From contig JAGVMY010000162.1 of assembly GCA_020053565.1 (NCBI GenBank), forward strand, positions 1 to 34,424: a stretch of DNA of 34,424 nucleotides, read 5' to 3'. Position 1 is the first letter of the stretch, and each line of letters starts with the position of its first letter. The notes beneath the pieces were generated by a model. The model saw nothing but the letters and a program-made list of their open reading frames with translations, was not told where the DNA came from and made no database searches. Positions 14,976 to 25,999 of this stretch are shown here, in pieces. The translations under genes were made by a program, and so were the position numbers. This DNA comes from Thermodesulfovibrionales bacterium. Lineage in GTDB: Bacteria > Nitrospirota > Thermodesulfovibrionia > Thermodesulfovibrionales > SM23-35.

Positions 14976-16109
14976 TTAATTCACTTTTCTAAGTACTTCA
15001 ATTAATCTTTCTATATCCTCATCAGAATGAGCTGCAGTTACGGTTATCCTTATTCTTGGTTCCTTCACCGTAGGTGGCCGTATAGCAGGAGCAAAAATAC
15101 CTTTTTCATAGAGGTGTCGTGACACATGCAGAGTATTTTCTATAGTCCCTGTTCTTATAGGAATGATTGGAGTGTCACTTCCCATGATGTCATATCCGAT
15201 ATCTTTAATATTGTTGACCACCTTATTCCTGTTTGCCCAGAGTTTCTTTATTAAGTCAGAATCTTTTTCAATTATTTCCAATGCAGCTATAGATGCTGCG
15301 ATAACGCATGAGGGAAGGGCTGTCGAGAATATAAAGCTTCTCGCTGTATTCAAGATCCATTCAACAACATCAGAACTCCCTGCAACAAATGCTCCAAAAG
15401 AGCCGAGGGCTTTAGAAAATGTTCCCATCTGAACAATCCACGGCTCAGGATGAATATTAAAATGTGAAAGTGCGCCTTTGCCATTCCCAAGTACGCCGGT
15501 GCCATGTGCGTCATCTATATAGAGTAGTGCATTATTTTTCTTACATATTTCGTAAATATCATTCAAAGGAGAAATATCTCCATCCATGCTGAAGATTGTA
15601 TCTGTTATCACCATTTTTCTCTGTGCAGTATGTTTTCTTATGAGTTCTTCGAGATGAGACAAGTCCTTATGTCTGTATATGAGTATCTCTGCTTTACTCA
15701 TCCTGCATCCGTCAATAATGCTCGCATGGTTGAGTTCATCACTGAATAGTGCAGTCTGCTCATCTGTGATTATGGGTATAATTCCTGTATTTGCAGCATA
15801 ACCTGAATTGAAAATAAGGGCAGCCTCTGTATTTTTAAATTGTGCAATTTTGTCTTCAAGCTCTTTGTGGAGGATGCTTCCTCCGCTGAGAAGTCTGGAA
15901 GCAGCAGAGCCATACCCATAATCATCGAGAGATCTTTTTACCTTATCAATTATAGAAGGATGGATTGCAAGACCGAGGTAATCATTAGATGAGAAGTTCA
16001 GATACTCCTTACCGGCAAATTTTATTCTCGGACCCTGTGGAGATTCTCGATCTTTTATTTCCCTGAATAGCCTGTTTTCTTTTAAGATCTTGAGTTTTTC
16101 TGAGAACAC
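14976..16109 (-). CDS. bioF: 8-amino-7-oxononanoate synthase BioF
   Basis: BioF condenses pimeloyl thioester with L-alanine, releasing CO2, to give KAPA, using PLP. Seen are NFSSNDYLGLA, YGSAASRLLSG, DELNHASIIDG, the PLP-contacting IDDAHGTGVLG and the Schiff-base Lys233 in TFSKALGSFGAF. I place the start at GTG 16107-16109 (377 residues), which fits the family start FSEKLKILKENRLFREI. The frame is open to TTG 16154, but a good extended -10 lies between the two. No Shine-Dalgarno precedes the GTG, which would sit at the transcript start. Confidence 0.93.
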   Translation of the reverse strand: MFSEKLKILKENRLFREIKDRESPQGPRIKFAGKEYLNFSSNDYLGLAIHPSIIDKVKRSLDDYGYGSAASRLLSGGSILHKELEDKIAQFKNTEAALIFNSGYAANTGIIPIITDEQTALFSDELNHASIIDGCRMSKAEILIYRHKDLSHLEELIRKHTAQRKMVITDTIFSMDGDISPLNDIYEICKKNNALLYIDDAHGTGVLGNGKGALSHFNIHPEPWIVQMGTFSKALGSFGAFVAGSSDVVEWILNTARSFIFSTALPSCVIAASIAALEIIEKDSDLIKKLWANRNKVVNNIKDIGYDIMGSDTPIIPIRTGTIENTLHVSRHLYEKGIFAPAIRPPTVKEPRIRITVTAAHSDEDIERLIEVLRKVN

Positions 16110-16115
16110 AAGCGT

Positions 16116-16124
16116 ATTGTAACA
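16116..16124 (-). promoter_or_regulatory. Extended -10 promoter of bioF
   Basis: The minus strand reads TGTTACAAT, the extended -10 form, with exactly six bases before GTG 16109. This puts the first transcribed base on the start codon. The -35 region is poor, as is usual for extended -10 promoters. Confidence 0.45.
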
Positions 16125-16209
16125 CAAGAAGCTGCACCCATCACCATCTATCAATAAGTGCCTAAAATTAAAATTTATTAAAAAAAACTTTTTTTATTAA
16201 TAAAATCTC

Positions 16210-16239
16210 TTGACAAATTTTTTTATGCTGTGATATGCT
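16210..16239 (+). promoter_or_regulatory. Promoter of the ATP synthase operon
   Basis: A perfect TTGACA (16210-16215) is followed after 18 bases by TATGCT (16234-16239), preceded by TGA as an extended -10. Transcription would start near 16246, leaving a leader of about 33 bases with AGGAGAAGG before the first gene. Confidence 0.65.
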
Positions 16240-16278
16240 TCCAATGCTTTTTTAAACTGCCCCAGGAGAAGGTGTAAT

Positions 16279-16698
16279 ATGTTAGACATTAACTGGACGT
16301 TTTTTGTTCTTGTTGTAAACTTCTTAATACTGATAGTTATCTTAAACAAAATTCTCTTCAAGCCTCTTTTAAACCTCTTCAAAGAACGAGAAGATACCGT
16401 GAAGGGCTCTCTTGATACAGCAAAAGAGATGGCAAATAGAAGAGAAGAGAGTATTGCCAATTTAAACAGAGCATTCTCTGAAGCGAGAAGCAAGGCAAAA
16501 GAAATATTTGACACATTCAGGGCAGAGGGTTTTCAAAAACAGAGAGATGTGGTTACAAAAGCTGATGCCGAGGCATCTGAATTACTCGAAAAAGCCAAGG
16601 CAGATCTCAGGGCTGAGACAGAAAGGGCGAGGAATGCCTTGAGGGCTGAGGTTGATAAGTTCTCTGACGAAATTGTAAGAAAGTTGGTAAAGGTATGA
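16279..16698 (+). CDS. ATP synthase F0 subunit b' (first b-type subunit)
   Basis: The protein has 139 residues. One N-terminal membrane helix (about residues 6-24, WTFFVLVVNFLILIVILNKI) is followed by FKPLLNLFKERED and a long charged coiled coil rich in Ala, Glu, Lys and Arg. This is the peripheral-stalk b architecture, in the short form lacking a signal-like N-terminus. It opens the operon and overlaps the next b-type gene by four bases, so the stalk is probably a b/b' heterodimer joining F0 to delta. Confidence 0.88.
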   Translation: MLDINWTFFVLVVNFLILIVILNKILFKPLLNLFKEREDTVKGSLDTAKEMANRREESIANLNRAFSEARSKAKEIFDTFRAEGFQKQRDVVTKADAEASELLEKAKADLRAETERARNALRAEVDKFSDEIVRKLVKV

Positions 16699-17318
16699 AA
16701 ATAGTTCAAAGTTCATCTGCCATTGCAGGCAACGTTAAAAGTAAAAAATTTCTCACTTTATTTACATTCTGTATTTTGAATTTTGCATTTGCATCTATCG
16801 CCTTTGCTGTTAGTGGCGGAGCAGAAGAGGCTCACACTCCCTTGTGGAAAGATTACTTCTGGAAGATTTTTAATTTCGGAATCATAGTCGCATTGCTTTA
16901 TATTTTTGCGAGAAAACCTTTTATGGCATTCTTGAAACAGAGAACAGAACTAATAGAAAAGACCCTTAAAGAGGCTCAAGAGGCAAAAGAGCTTGCACAA
17001 AAGGCACTTCGGGAAGTAGAGGAAAGGCTTAAGACAAAAGATATGGAGATAGAAAAAATTCTCTCTGCATCTAGAGCCACTGGCGAAGATGAGCAGAAAA
17101 GGCTTATAGAGCAGAGCGACAAACTAAGAGAAAAGATATTAGAGCAGGCAAAAGCAAATATAGAGTATGAACTCAAGCATGCAAAAGAGGCAATAAAGGC
17201 AGAAGCTGTTGAGATTGCGATAGAACTCGCAGAGAAAAAGCTTAAAGAAAAGTTGACAAAAGAGGAGCAAGAGAAACTTCTCGGAGAATCCATTGCGAAG
17301 ATAGGGGGGAGTAAGTGA
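16695..17318 (+). CDS. atpF: ATP synthase F0 subunit b with signal-like N-terminus
   Basis: The protein has 207 residues. A first hydrophobic segment (FLTLFTFCILNFAFASIAFA, residues 19-38) looks like a signal peptide ending at AFAVSGG. After it comes WKDYFWKIFNFGIIVALLYI, the true b-subunit membrane helix, then ARKPFMAFLKQR and a coiled coil to the end. Such an extra N-terminal segment is known for one of the two b subunits in several anaerobic lineages. It overlaps atpF' (ATGA) and atpH (GTGA) by four bases each. Confidence 0.9.
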   Translation: MKIVQSSSAIAGNVKSKKFLTLFTFCILNFAFASIAFAVSGGAEEAHTPLWKDYFWKIFNFGIIVALLYIFARKPFMAFLKQRTELIEKTLKEAQEAKELAQKALREVEERLKTKDMEIEKILSASRATGEDEQKRLIEQSDKLREKILEQAKANIEYELKHAKEAIKAEAVEIAIELAEKKLKEKLTKEEQEKLLGESIAKIGGSK

Positions 17319-17854
17319 TAAGAGTGAAGGAGTCAAAGAGATACGCGAAGGCATTACTTGATACCGTCGGCATCGAAAATGCACCCCAGGCTCTTCGTGA
17401 GCTTCAAATGATAAATGATCTTATGGTCAAAAACAAAGAATTCAAAAATCTGCTTGCGAATCCTCAGTTTTCCTTAAAGGAGAGAGAAACAGTTATAAAA
17501 CAGATCGCAGCAACGTTAAACCTTTCTGATCACATAATAAAATTTATTGTGCATTTGTCCGAACTTATGCTTATTATCCAACTCTCAGAGATTATAAGGA
17601 TAGCCGCAAGTCTTTATCTTGAGAAGAAGAAAAGGGCAAAGGCAGTGGTTATGACACCGATTGAGGTAGGCAAGGATTACGATAACAGGCTCAAGTCATC
17701 TCTGGAGAAACTGATAGACAAGTCTGTTGACATAGAGTATGTTATTGACCCCTCTCTCCTTGGTGGGATTCTCGTCAAGGTTGGGAGTACCATGTATGAT
17801 ACCAGTGTAAAAGGCCAGTTAAGGCTTTTAAAAGATGAGCTTATAAAGGGGTGA
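17315..17854 (+). CDS. atpH: ATP synthase F1 subunit delta
   Basis: The 179-residue protein links the b stalk to the top of F1. [10 protein letters not shown] near the N-terminus, [13 protein letters not shown], and the C-terminal [20 protein letters not shown] with LRLLKDELI are typical of delta/OSCP. The GTG start overlaps the upstream stop, with GGGGGGAG as Shine-Dalgarno, so it is translationally coupled. Confidence 0.95.
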   Translation: MIRVKESKRYAKALLDTVGIENAPQALRELQMINDLMVKNKEFKNLLANPQFSLKERETVIKQIAATLNLSDHIIKFIVHLSELMLIIQLSEIIRIAASLYLEKKKRAKAVVMTPIEVGKDYDNRLKSSLEKLIDKSVDIEYVIDPSLLGGILVKVGSTMYDTSVKGQLRLLKDELIKG

Positions 17855-17858
17855 TTTT

Positions 17859-19376
17859 ATGGCTATTGAAGGAATCAAGACAGCAGAAATAAGTGAGCTT
17901 TTAAGAAAGCAGATAACAGATTTCGAGAAAAAAGTTGATGTAAGTGAGATCGGCGTAACCACATATGTCGGTGATGGTGTTGTGAAGATATTTGGGCTGG
18001 ATAAGGCGATGTCTTCAGAACTCCTCGAATTTCCGAATAATGTTATGGGTATGGTTCTTAACCTCGAGGAAGATTCAGTTGGTGCCGTTCTTTTCGGTGA
18101 GGACAAGCTTGTGAAAGAAGGCGACATCGTAAAGCGTACAGGGAAAATCATGGTAACTCCTGTTGGCGAGGCAATGATAGGGAGGGTAGTGAATGCTATC
18201 GGCCAGCCTATAGATGGAAAAGGTCCCATTCAAACTACAGAGACAAGACAGGTGGAGGTCGTAGCACCAGGAATCATAAAGAGACAGCCTGTTACTACAC
18301 CGCTGCAGACAGGTCTCAAGGCAATAGACGCTATGATTCCCATCGGAAGGGGGCAAAGAGAGCTTATCATAGGTGACCGCCAGATTGGAAAGTCCTCTAT
18401 CCTGATGGATACGATTATCAATCAAAAAGGTGAAGATGTGATCTGTATCTATTGTTCGATTGGACAGAGGAGACCAGCTGTCGTGCGTTTAGTCAATACT
18501 CTCGAAAAATACGGAGCTATGGAACACACAATAGTCGTTGTTGCAACAGCAAGTGAGCCAGCTCCAATGCAGTATATAGCCCCTTACGTAGCCTGTGCAA
18601 TGGGTGAGTATTTCAGGGACAAAGGTAAGGATGCCTTTATCGCTTATGATGATCTTACGAAGCAGGCCTATGCCTATAGGCAGCTTTCATTGCTCCTCAG
18701 GCGTCCACCAGCCCGTGAGGCATACCCAGGAGATGTATTTTACCTCCATTCAAGACTCCTCGAGAGGGCATGTAAGTTATCGAAAGAGGAGGGGGGCGGT
18801 TCACTCACAGCCATTCCAGTAATTGAAACCCAGGCTGGAGACATATCCGGATATATCCCTACAAATGTTATATCCATTACTGATGGTCAGATATTCCTTG
18901 AGTCAGAGCTCTTTTACGGTGGTGTCAGGCCGGCTATTAATGTGGGTCTTTCAGTAAGCCGTGTTGGTGGAGCTGCCCAGATAAAGGCTATGAAACAGAT
19001 CGCCGGAATGCTCAGGCTCGACCTTGCACAGTATAGAGAGCTTGCTGCATTTGCACAATTTGCCTCTGACCTCGACAAGTCAACCCGGTTACAGCTCGAG
19101 AGAGGAATAAGGATGGTTGAACTCCTGAAGCAGGACGAGTGTGTGCCCATGCCTGTGGATGAACAGATAATGCTCATCTTTGCAGGGACACAGGGCTTCC
19201 TCGATGATGTTCCTGTTGAGGCGATTAAAGCCTTTGAGGAAGGGTTCCTCAGATATATAAAGGCAGAAAAGCAAGATCTCAAGAAAGAGATAATGGCAAA
19301 GAAGACAATAGATGATGACATGAGAAATAAGATTACCGAGGCGATTACAACCTTTAAAAAGACATTTCAACCATAA
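17859..19376 (+). CDS. atpA: ATP synthase F1 subunit alpha
   Basis: The 505-residue non-catalytic nucleotide-binding subunit includes the N-terminal beta-barrel ([19 protein letters not shown]), the [19 protein letters not shown] region and the arginine-finger segment [16 protein letters not shown]. The P-loop reads GDRQIGKS (Lys178), where most alpha subunits have GDRQTGKT; it still fits GxxxxGK(S/T). The region after it ([15 protein letters not shown]) also departs from the usual sequence. AAGGGGTG precedes the ATG, four bases after atpH. Confidence 0.97.
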   Translation: MAIEGIKTAEISELLRKQITDFEKKVDVSEIGVTTYVGDGVVKIFGLDKAMSSELLEFPNNVMGMVLNLEEDSVGAVLFGEDKLVKEGDIVKRTGKIMVTPVGEAMIGRVVNAIGQPIDGKGPIQTTETRQVEVVAPGIIKRQPVTTPLQTGLKAIDAMIPIGRGQRELIIGDRQIGKSSILMDTIINQKGEDVICIYCSIGQRRPAVVRLVNTLEKYGAMEHTIVVVATASEPAPMQYIAPYVACAMGEYFRDKGKDAFIAYDDLTKQAYAYRQLSLLLRRPPAREAYPGDVFYLHSRLLERACKLSKEEGGGSLTAIPVIETQAGDISGYIPTNVISITDGQIFLESELFYGGVRPAINVGLSVSRVGGAAQIKAMKQIAGMLRLDLAQYRELAAFAQFASDLDKSTRLQLERGIRMVELLKQDECVPMPVDEQIMLIFAGTQGFLDDVPVEAIKAFEEGFLRYIKAEKQDLKKEIMAKKTIDDDMRNKITEAITTFKKTFQP

Positions 19377-19404
19377 ATAATAATAGTAAGACAGGGGATA
19401 TTAA

Positions 19405-20289
19405 ATGCCGACTTTAAGGGATTTAAGGAAAAAAATAAAGTCAATCCAGAGCACTAAGAAGATCACGAAGGCGATGAAGATGGTAGCTGCTGCAAAGCTG
19501 AGGAGGGTCCAGGACCGAATGCTGAATTTCAGGCCCTATGCTATAAGCATGAGCTCAGTCCTTTCTGACCTTGCAGCGGTTGCAGAAAGGCAACTCCACC
19601 CGCTTCTCGCGGTAAGAGGGAGGAAGACTGTAGAAGTTCTTGTGATAACCAGTGATAAAGGTCTCTGCGGAGCCTTTAATACGAATATCCTGAGGGCTGC
19701 AGCGAATTATATTGAATCTTTGAAAAAAGAGGGTTTCGAAATAAGCCTCAGTGTTGTAGGCAGAAAAGCCCGTGATTACTTCCGGAGGAGAAACCTACCG
19801 GCAAGGAAGATCTGGATTGGGCTCTCTGGAAGGATAGCTTATACAAATGCTCAAGAGATCGCAAGTGAACTGATAACAAATTACGTCAGTGAAACCGTAG
19901 ATGAAGTTGTTCTTGTATACAATGAATTCAAGTCGTTAGCTCTCCAGAAGATTTCTATTGTGAGGCTTCTTCCCCTGGGGAAATTAGAGTCAGAAAAGGG
20001 TCAGTCTGAGGTAGGTCCAATAACTGCTGATTTTCTCTATGAACCTGTTGTTGAGGCGCTCTTTGAAATGCTCTTACCAAAACATATAGAGATACAGGTT
20101 TACAGGGCACTCCTTGAGTCAAGTGCTGCTGAAGAGGCTGCAAGGATGACCGCTATGGAAAATGCAGCGAAAAACTGTGAAGATCTTATTCAAAGGGTAA
20201 CACTTCTTGCGAATAAGGTGAGACAGGCAAGTATCACAAAAGATCTGATGGATATCGTCGGTGGTGTTGAAGCTCTGAAAGTGAAGTAA
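19405..20289 (+). CDS. atpG: ATP synthase F1 subunit gamma
   Basis: The 294-residue central rotor shaft begins LRDLRKKIKSIQSTKKITKA-MKMVAAAKLRR, which forms the N-terminal coiled-coil helix. TSDKGLCGAFNTNI lies in the middle, and the C-terminal helix has ESSAAEEAARMTAMENAAKN and KVRQASITKDLMDIVGGVEA. Length and motifs are standard. AGGGG precedes the ATG. Confidence 0.97.
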   Translation: MPTLRDLRKKIKSIQSTKKITKAMKMVAAAKLRRVQDRMLNFRPYAISMSSVLSDLAAVAERQLHPLLAVRGRKTVEVLVITSDKGLCGAFNTNILRAAANYIESLKKEGFEISLSVVGRKARDYFRRRNLPARKIWIGLSGRIAYTNAQEIASELITNYVSETVDEVVLVYNEFKSLALQKISIVRLLPLGKLESEKGQSEVGPITADFLYEPVVEALFEMLLPKHIEIQVYRALLESSAAEEAARMTAMENAAKNCEDLIQRVTLLANKVRQASITKDLMDIVGGVEALKVK

Positions 20290-20322
20290 TAGAGGACAAG
20301 AAATGAAGTGTACAAACAATAA

Positions 20323-21762
<1,440 letters not shown>

Positions 21763-21787
21763 AAAGTTAAGGTAGGGGAGTAAATTA

Positions 21788-22198
21788 ATGGAGAATAAAT
21801 TAAGACTTCAAATTGTTTCACCATATGGTCTTATCTTTGAAGATGATGTGGATGAATTTGCAGCTGCCGGAAGCGAAGGAGATTTTGGGGTATTACCCGG
21901 ACATGCACCTTTTCTTACAGGTCTAAAAATAGGGATGCTCTCTTATAAGAAGGGTAATGAAGCAGGGTATATTTTTATTAATAGAGGATTTGCAGAGATA
22001 GGGCCTGATAAGGTTGTCGTTCTGGCAGATAGCGCAGAGAAAGCTGAAGACATTGATACGGAAAGGGCTAAGGCTGCAATGAAGCGAGCTGAAGAAAGGC
22101 TCAAAAAAGCAGAGGACATAGATTTTGCCAGGGCAGAAGCAGCTCTTGAAAGGGCAACGATAAGAACTCAGATAGCAGAAAAAAGAACTATGAGATAA
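21788..22198 (+). CDS. atpC: ATP synthase F1 subunit epsilon
   Basis: The protein has 136 residues. The N-terminal beta sandwich shows LQIVSPYGLIFEDDVDEFAA and GDFGVLPGHAPFLTGLKIG; the C-terminal pair of helices is rich in Ala, Glu and Arg (ERAKAAMKRAEERLKKAED). GGGGAG precedes the ATG. It is the last gene before a strong terminator. Subunits a (atpB) and c (atpE) are not in this cluster and must be encoded elsewhere. Confidence 0.96.
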   Translation: MENKLRLQIVSPYGLIFEDDVDEFAAAGSEGDFGVLPGHAPFLTGLKIGMLSYKKGNEAGYIFINRGFAEIGPDKVVVLADSAEKAEDIDTERAKAAMKRAEERLKKAEDIDFARAEAALERATIRTQIAEKRTMR

Positions 22199-22217
22199 TT
22201 CATTAATAATAAATAGT

Positions 22218-22251
22218 AAGGGGGTCATGCTCGCGCATGACCCCCTTTTTT
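22218..22251 (+). terminator. Intrinsic terminator of the ATP synthase operon
   Basis: The stem GGGGGTCATGC/GCATGACCCCC (11 perfect pairs) closes the loop TCGC and is followed by six T. It starts 22 bases after the atpC stop. Confidence 0.95.
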
Positions 22252-22287
22252 GTTTGTTCACTTACACCACAAAAACTTAATTTCATG

Positions 22288-22317
22288 TTGCCGAAATTAA
22301 AACCGGTGAGCTATACT
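22288..22317 (+). promoter_or_regulatory. Promoter of the Mg-sensor/NRAMP/mtnA operon
   Basis: TTGCCG (22288-22293) and TATACT (22312-22317) are separated by 18 bases. The leader would be about 40 bases, ending in GGAGTCAAGGT before the ATG at 22364. Confidence 0.55.
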
Positions 22318-22363
22318 TTCTAATCATTACTACCCAAGAAAGCAGTGAGAATGGAGTCAAGGT

Positions 22364-23626
22364 ATGCCTTTTTTTGGTGAATTGTTTGCAAGTGAAATAT
22401 TAAGAAAGCCTGTGCTTGACCCAAAAGGGGAGGAACTCGGCAGGGTAAAAGACATCGTAATTGTGAGGGGTGAACCGCTTCCAAAAGTGTCTGCCCTGAT
22501 TATCGATCGGAGAAAGGGAATGTTAAGACTCCCATGGTCTGACCTGAACATATTTAATAAGAGAATAATCTCTGCAAATATTTACAGTGACGTTCTCCAG
22601 CCTTATGAACATAATGAGGAGGACCTCCTGTTAGTGAGAGATATTCTCGATAAACAGATAGTTGATGCAAATGGTGCAAAGGTTGTCAGGGTAAATGATG
22701 TAAAACTCGAGGGTCTTAATACAGAAGCGGTCCTTATAGCAGTTGATGTAGGGATGAGAGGGATTTTGCGGAGGCTCGGAGTTGAAAGGGGTGGAGAAGA
22801 TCTGATGAAGCTGTTTAAAAGACACCTCCCCTATAATCTCATAAGCTGGAATTATATACAGCCCCTTCAGCCAAAGCTGACAACCATATCACTTACTGTT
22901 CCGAGGCAGATGGTGTCAGAATTGCACCCTGCTGACATTGCAGAGATAATAAGTCAGGTTTCACATAAAGAAGGTGCATCATTTTTCAAAGGGCTCGACG
23001 TTGAAACTGCTGCTGAAGCTCTTTCAGAGCTGGAACCAGAGACGCAGGTTGAGATTATAAGCGGGATGGAACCAGATAAGGCAGCAGATATTATAGAAGA
23101 GATGCCTCCTGACGAGGCTGCTGATGTCCTGAGTGACCTTCCTGCAGATAAAGCGAAAGAGATACTTGAGAGTATTGAAAAGGAGGAAGCTGAAGATATT
23201 CAGGAGCTCATGGGTCACGAAGAAGATACCGCAGGAGGAATAATGACGAATGAATTTATCTCATACCATCCAGAGACTACTATAAAGAAAGCGATAGAAG
23301 ACTTTAGAAAAAATGCAGAGGAAGTAGAAACGGTTTACTATATCTACGTCGTAGATGCCGATGAAAAACTTGTTGGTGTCATCTCTCTGAGAGAACTCCT
23401 TCTTGCACCTCTGGATGCAAAACTCTCAGATATTATGGAAACAAAACTGAAGATGGTTACTCCTGAAACTGATGAAGGTGAGGTTGCTGAAATTATATCA
23501 AAGTACAACATTGTGGCCCTTCCCGTTGTTGATACTGAGGGATATATGCTCGGTATCGTTGCTATTGATGACGTGATAGATAGAATTCTGCCACCTGCAG
23601 CAAAGCGCAAAAGGAGAAAGGTGTGA
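22364..23626 (+). CDS. PRC-barrel / MgtE_N / CBS-pair cytosolic protein
   Basis: The protein has 420 residues and no membrane segment. Residues ~5-75 (LRKPVLDPKGEELGRVKDIV) and ~85-150 (LDKQIVDANGAKVVRVNDVK) look like two PRC-barrel units. Residues ~185-290 are the MgtE N-terminal superhelical repeats, with LHPADIAEII, ALSELEPETQ, IIEEMPPDEAADVLSDLPAD and a DTAGGIM junction. Residues ~293-410 form a CBS pair. In MgtE channels the MgtE_N and CBS domains bind Mg2+ and gate the pore; here the pore is missing. The next gene, an NRAMP-type transporter, overlaps by four bases, suggesting this is its sensor or regulator. Confidence 0.88.
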   Translation: MPFFGELFASEILRKPVLDPKGEELGRVKDIVIVRGEPLPKVSALIIDRRKGMLRLPWSDLNIFNKRIISANIYSDVLQPYEHNEEDLLLVRDILDKQIVDANGAKVVRVNDVKLEGLNTEAVLIAVDVGMRGILRRLGVERGGEDLMKLFKRHLPYNLISWNYIQPLQPKLTTISLTVPRQMVSELHPADIAEIISQVSHKEGASFFKGLDVETAAEALSELEPETQVEIISGMEPDKAADIIEEMPPDEAADVLSDLPADKAKEILESIEKEEAEDIQELMGHEEDTAGGIMTNEFISYHPETTIKKAIEDFRKNAEEVETVYYIYVVDADEKLVGVISLRELLLAPLDAKLSDIMETKLKMVTPETDEGEVAEIISKYNIVALPVVDTEGYMLGIVAIDDVIDRILPPAAKRKRRKV

Positions 23627-24858
23627 GCCTCCGGAGAAAAATTATTTTGTTTCTCTCTGTAATGGGACCGGGGATAATAACCGCAAACGTAGACAATGAT
23701 GCGAGCGGTATTACCACCTACTCTGTGGCAGGTGCCCGTTTCGGATATGCGCTCTTATGGACACTTATACCCATTACTGTTGCTCTTGTGGTAGTTCAGG
23801 AAATGGTTGCAAGAATGGGTGCGGTAACAGGTAAGGGCCTCTCTGATCTTATAAGAGAAAACTATGGTGTCAGATCAACTTTTTTCATGATGACTGTCCT
23901 CTTCATCGCTAACTTCGGGAACACAGTTGCTGATTTTGCAGGATGGGCTGCAAGCATGGAGATTCTTGGCTTCAGTAAATATCTGATGGTTCCCCTGGGC
24001 GCATTAGTTATCTGGATGGTAGTCATAAAAGGGAGTTACAAGTTTGTTGAGCGAATTCTGCTTGTTGCATGTCTTCTGTATTTTGGATATGTCCTTTCAG
24101 GTTTTATGGCAAAACCAGACTGGACTGAAGTATTTAGGAGCACCGTCGTTCCTCAAATAAAATGGAACCCTGAATTTATCATATTAAGTATAGGCATCAT
24201 TGGAACAACCATTACTCCATGGATGCAGTTTTATCTTCAATCATCCATTGCTGAAAAAGGGATAAAGAAGGAGGAATATAAAGTTTCCAAGCTCGACGTG
24301 TTTATCGGATGCGGTATTACGAATATTATAGCGTTTTTCATTATCATTACCTGCGCAACAACCCTCTTCCCATATGGAATAAAGATCAATGAAGCATCAG
24401 AAGCCGCACTGGCACTGAAACCTCTTGCAGGAAACTATGCCTTTTTAATATTTGCGATCAGCCTCGCTAATGCAGCGATCTTGGGTGCAATTATTGTCCC
24501 CCTTGCAACTTCCTATTATATCTGTGAGGCAATGGGCTGGGAAAGGGGTGTGAATAAAACCTTTAGAGAAGCACCGCAATTTATGTGGATATACACTTTT
24601 ATGATAGTTACTGCTTCACTTTTAGTACTTATACCAGGTGCCCCGCTTGTGTTTCTCATGGTGATGTCTGCTGTGCTCAATGGACTGCTCCTCCCCTTTG
24701 TCCTGATTTATGCGCTCTCTCTTGTCAATAATAAAAAGATCATGGGAGAGTATGTAAATCCAAGGAGCTACAATGTTATATCGTGGGGGACAGTAGTTGT
24801 GATTGCTGTCCTTACACTATTATTTGTAACAGCTACATTAATTCCCTTGAGGGTCTGA
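23623..24858 (+). CDS. NRAMP-family divalent metal transporter, atypical metal site
   Basis: The protein has 411 residues with about 11 membrane helices. The first carries GPGIITANVDNDASGITTYS where MntH/NRAMP has the DPGN motif. The sixth carries GTTITPWMQFYLQSS where they have the MPH motif; the usual Met is Thr and the His is Trp. Members lacking that Met include the characterised Mg2+-transporting NRAMP relatives. With an MgtE_N/CBS gene directly upstream, Mg2+ (or Mn2+) import is a reasonable inference, not proof. GTG start, GTGA overlap with the upstream stop, AAGGAG Shine-Dalgarno. mtnA follows after one base. Confidence 0.88.
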   Translation: MSLRRKIILFLSVMGPGIITANVDNDASGITTYSVAGARFGYALLWTLIPITVALVVVQEMVARMGAVTGKGLSDLIRENYGVRSTFFMMTVLFIANFGNTVADFAGWAASMEILGFSKYLMVPLGALVIWMVVIKGSYKFVERILLVACLLYFGYVLSGFMAKPDWTEVFRSTVVPQIKWNPEFIILSIGIIGTTITPWMQFYLQSSIAEKGIKKEEYKVSKLDVFIGCGITNIIAFFIIITCATTLFPYGIKINEASEAALALKPLAGNYAFLIFAISLANAAILGAIIVPLATSYYICEAMGWERGVNKTFREAPQFMWIYTFMIVTASLLVLIPGAPLVFLMVMSAVLNGLLLPFVLIYALSLVNNKKIMGEYVNPRSYNVISWGTVVVIAVLTLLFVTATLIPLRV

Positions 24859-24859
24859 T

Positions 24860-25924
24860 ATGGTGAATGCAATAGAATGGGTTGACGGAAGAATCATCAT
24901 GCTCGACCAGTCAAAGTTGCCTTTTGAGGTGGTCTTTATTGAGTGCACTGATTACAGGCAGGTTGCAGAAGGGATAAAGAAGCTCTGGATAAGAGGCGCA
25001 CCAGCCATAGGGATTGCAACAGCAATGGGCATAGCACTCGGAGCACAGGATATAAAGGCAGACAATTTTAAGGAGTTTATGAAAGGGCTTGAGCCTGTAG
25101 TTAATGAAATGCTTTCAACAAGACCTACAGCAGTGAATATAAAATGGGCTGTCGAAAGAATAAATATTTTCCTGAGAGAGAAACGTGGTGAATCGGTGAA
25201 TAGGTTAAAGGAACTCCTTATTGATGAAGCAAAGAAAATACTTAAGGAAGACGTCGAAGTCAATAAGGCAATCGGTAAATGGGGTGCAGAACTCATAAAA
25301 GATGGCAATACAATCCTTACTCACTGCAATGCAGGAGCCCTCGCAACAGGCGGATACGGTACAGCAACTGCACCAATGCTTGTTGCAAGAGAGCAGGGCA
25401 AAAAGTTTGAAGTGATTGTTGACGAGACAAGGCCTGTACTTCAGGGTGCAAGGCTTACTACATGGGAACTTATGCAAGAAGGGATACCTGTTACTCTTAT
25501 TACTGACAACACTGCAGGTGCCCTGATGAAAATGGGCACGATTGATCTTGTCATTGTCGGCACTGACAGAACAGCACGAAACGGCGATGTTGCAAATAAG
25601 ATCGGAACCTATACACTATCTGTCCTGTGCAAAGAGCACAAGATACCTTTCTATGTGGCTGCACCTCTCAGCAGTATTGATTTTTCCATCAGTTCAGGGA
25701 AATACATACCCATAGAAGAGAGAGGATCTGAAGAAGTTACCCATATATTCGGTAAATGTCAGATTGCACCTGATGGTGTGAGAGTAAGGAATATTGCCTT
25801 TGATGTGACCCCTCATAAATATGTCACTGCGATCATTACGGAAAAGGGTATATTCAAGCCGGGTGATATCAAAAAGCTCAAGAAGGCTAACATCAATCTC
25901 GAAGAAGTGCGATTTAAACCTTAA
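24860..25924 (+). CDS. mtnA: S-methyl-5-thioribose-1-phosphate isomerase MtnA
   Basis: MtnA isomerises methylthioribose-1-phosphate to the ribulose form in methionine salvage; it belongs to the eIF2B-like family. IRGAPAIGIATAMG, the catalytic Cys in THCNAGALATGGYGTA, DETRPVLQGARLT and the catalytic Asp in GTDRTARNGDVANKIGTY are all present. At 354 residues it is full length. The ATG follows the transporter stop by one base, with GAGGG upstream, so it belongs to the same operon. Some MtnA-annotated proteins act on related aldose phosphates. Confidence 0.95.
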   Translation: MVNAIEWVDGRIIMLDQSKLPFEVVFIECTDYRQVAEGIKKLWIRGAPAIGIATAMGIALGAQDIKADNFKEFMKGLEPVVNEMLSTRPTAVNIKWAVERINIFLREKRGESVNRLKELLIDEAKKILKEDVEVNKAIGKWGAELIKDGNTILTHCNAGALATGGYGTATAPMLVAREQGKKFEVIVDETRPVLQGARLTTWELMQEGIPVTLITDNTAGALMKMGTIDLVIVGTDRTARNGDVANKIGTYTLSVLCKEHKIPFYVAAPLSSIDFSISSGKYIPIEERGSEEVTHIFGKCQIAPDGVRVRNIAFDVTPHKYVTAIITEKGIFKPGDIKKLKKANINLEEVRFKP

Positions 25925-25999
25925 GTTTTCAATTCATCTTTGCCTCAAAAATATATAAAAACCCTGCAATATTTGTAATCCCGATACCAGAAAACTCTT

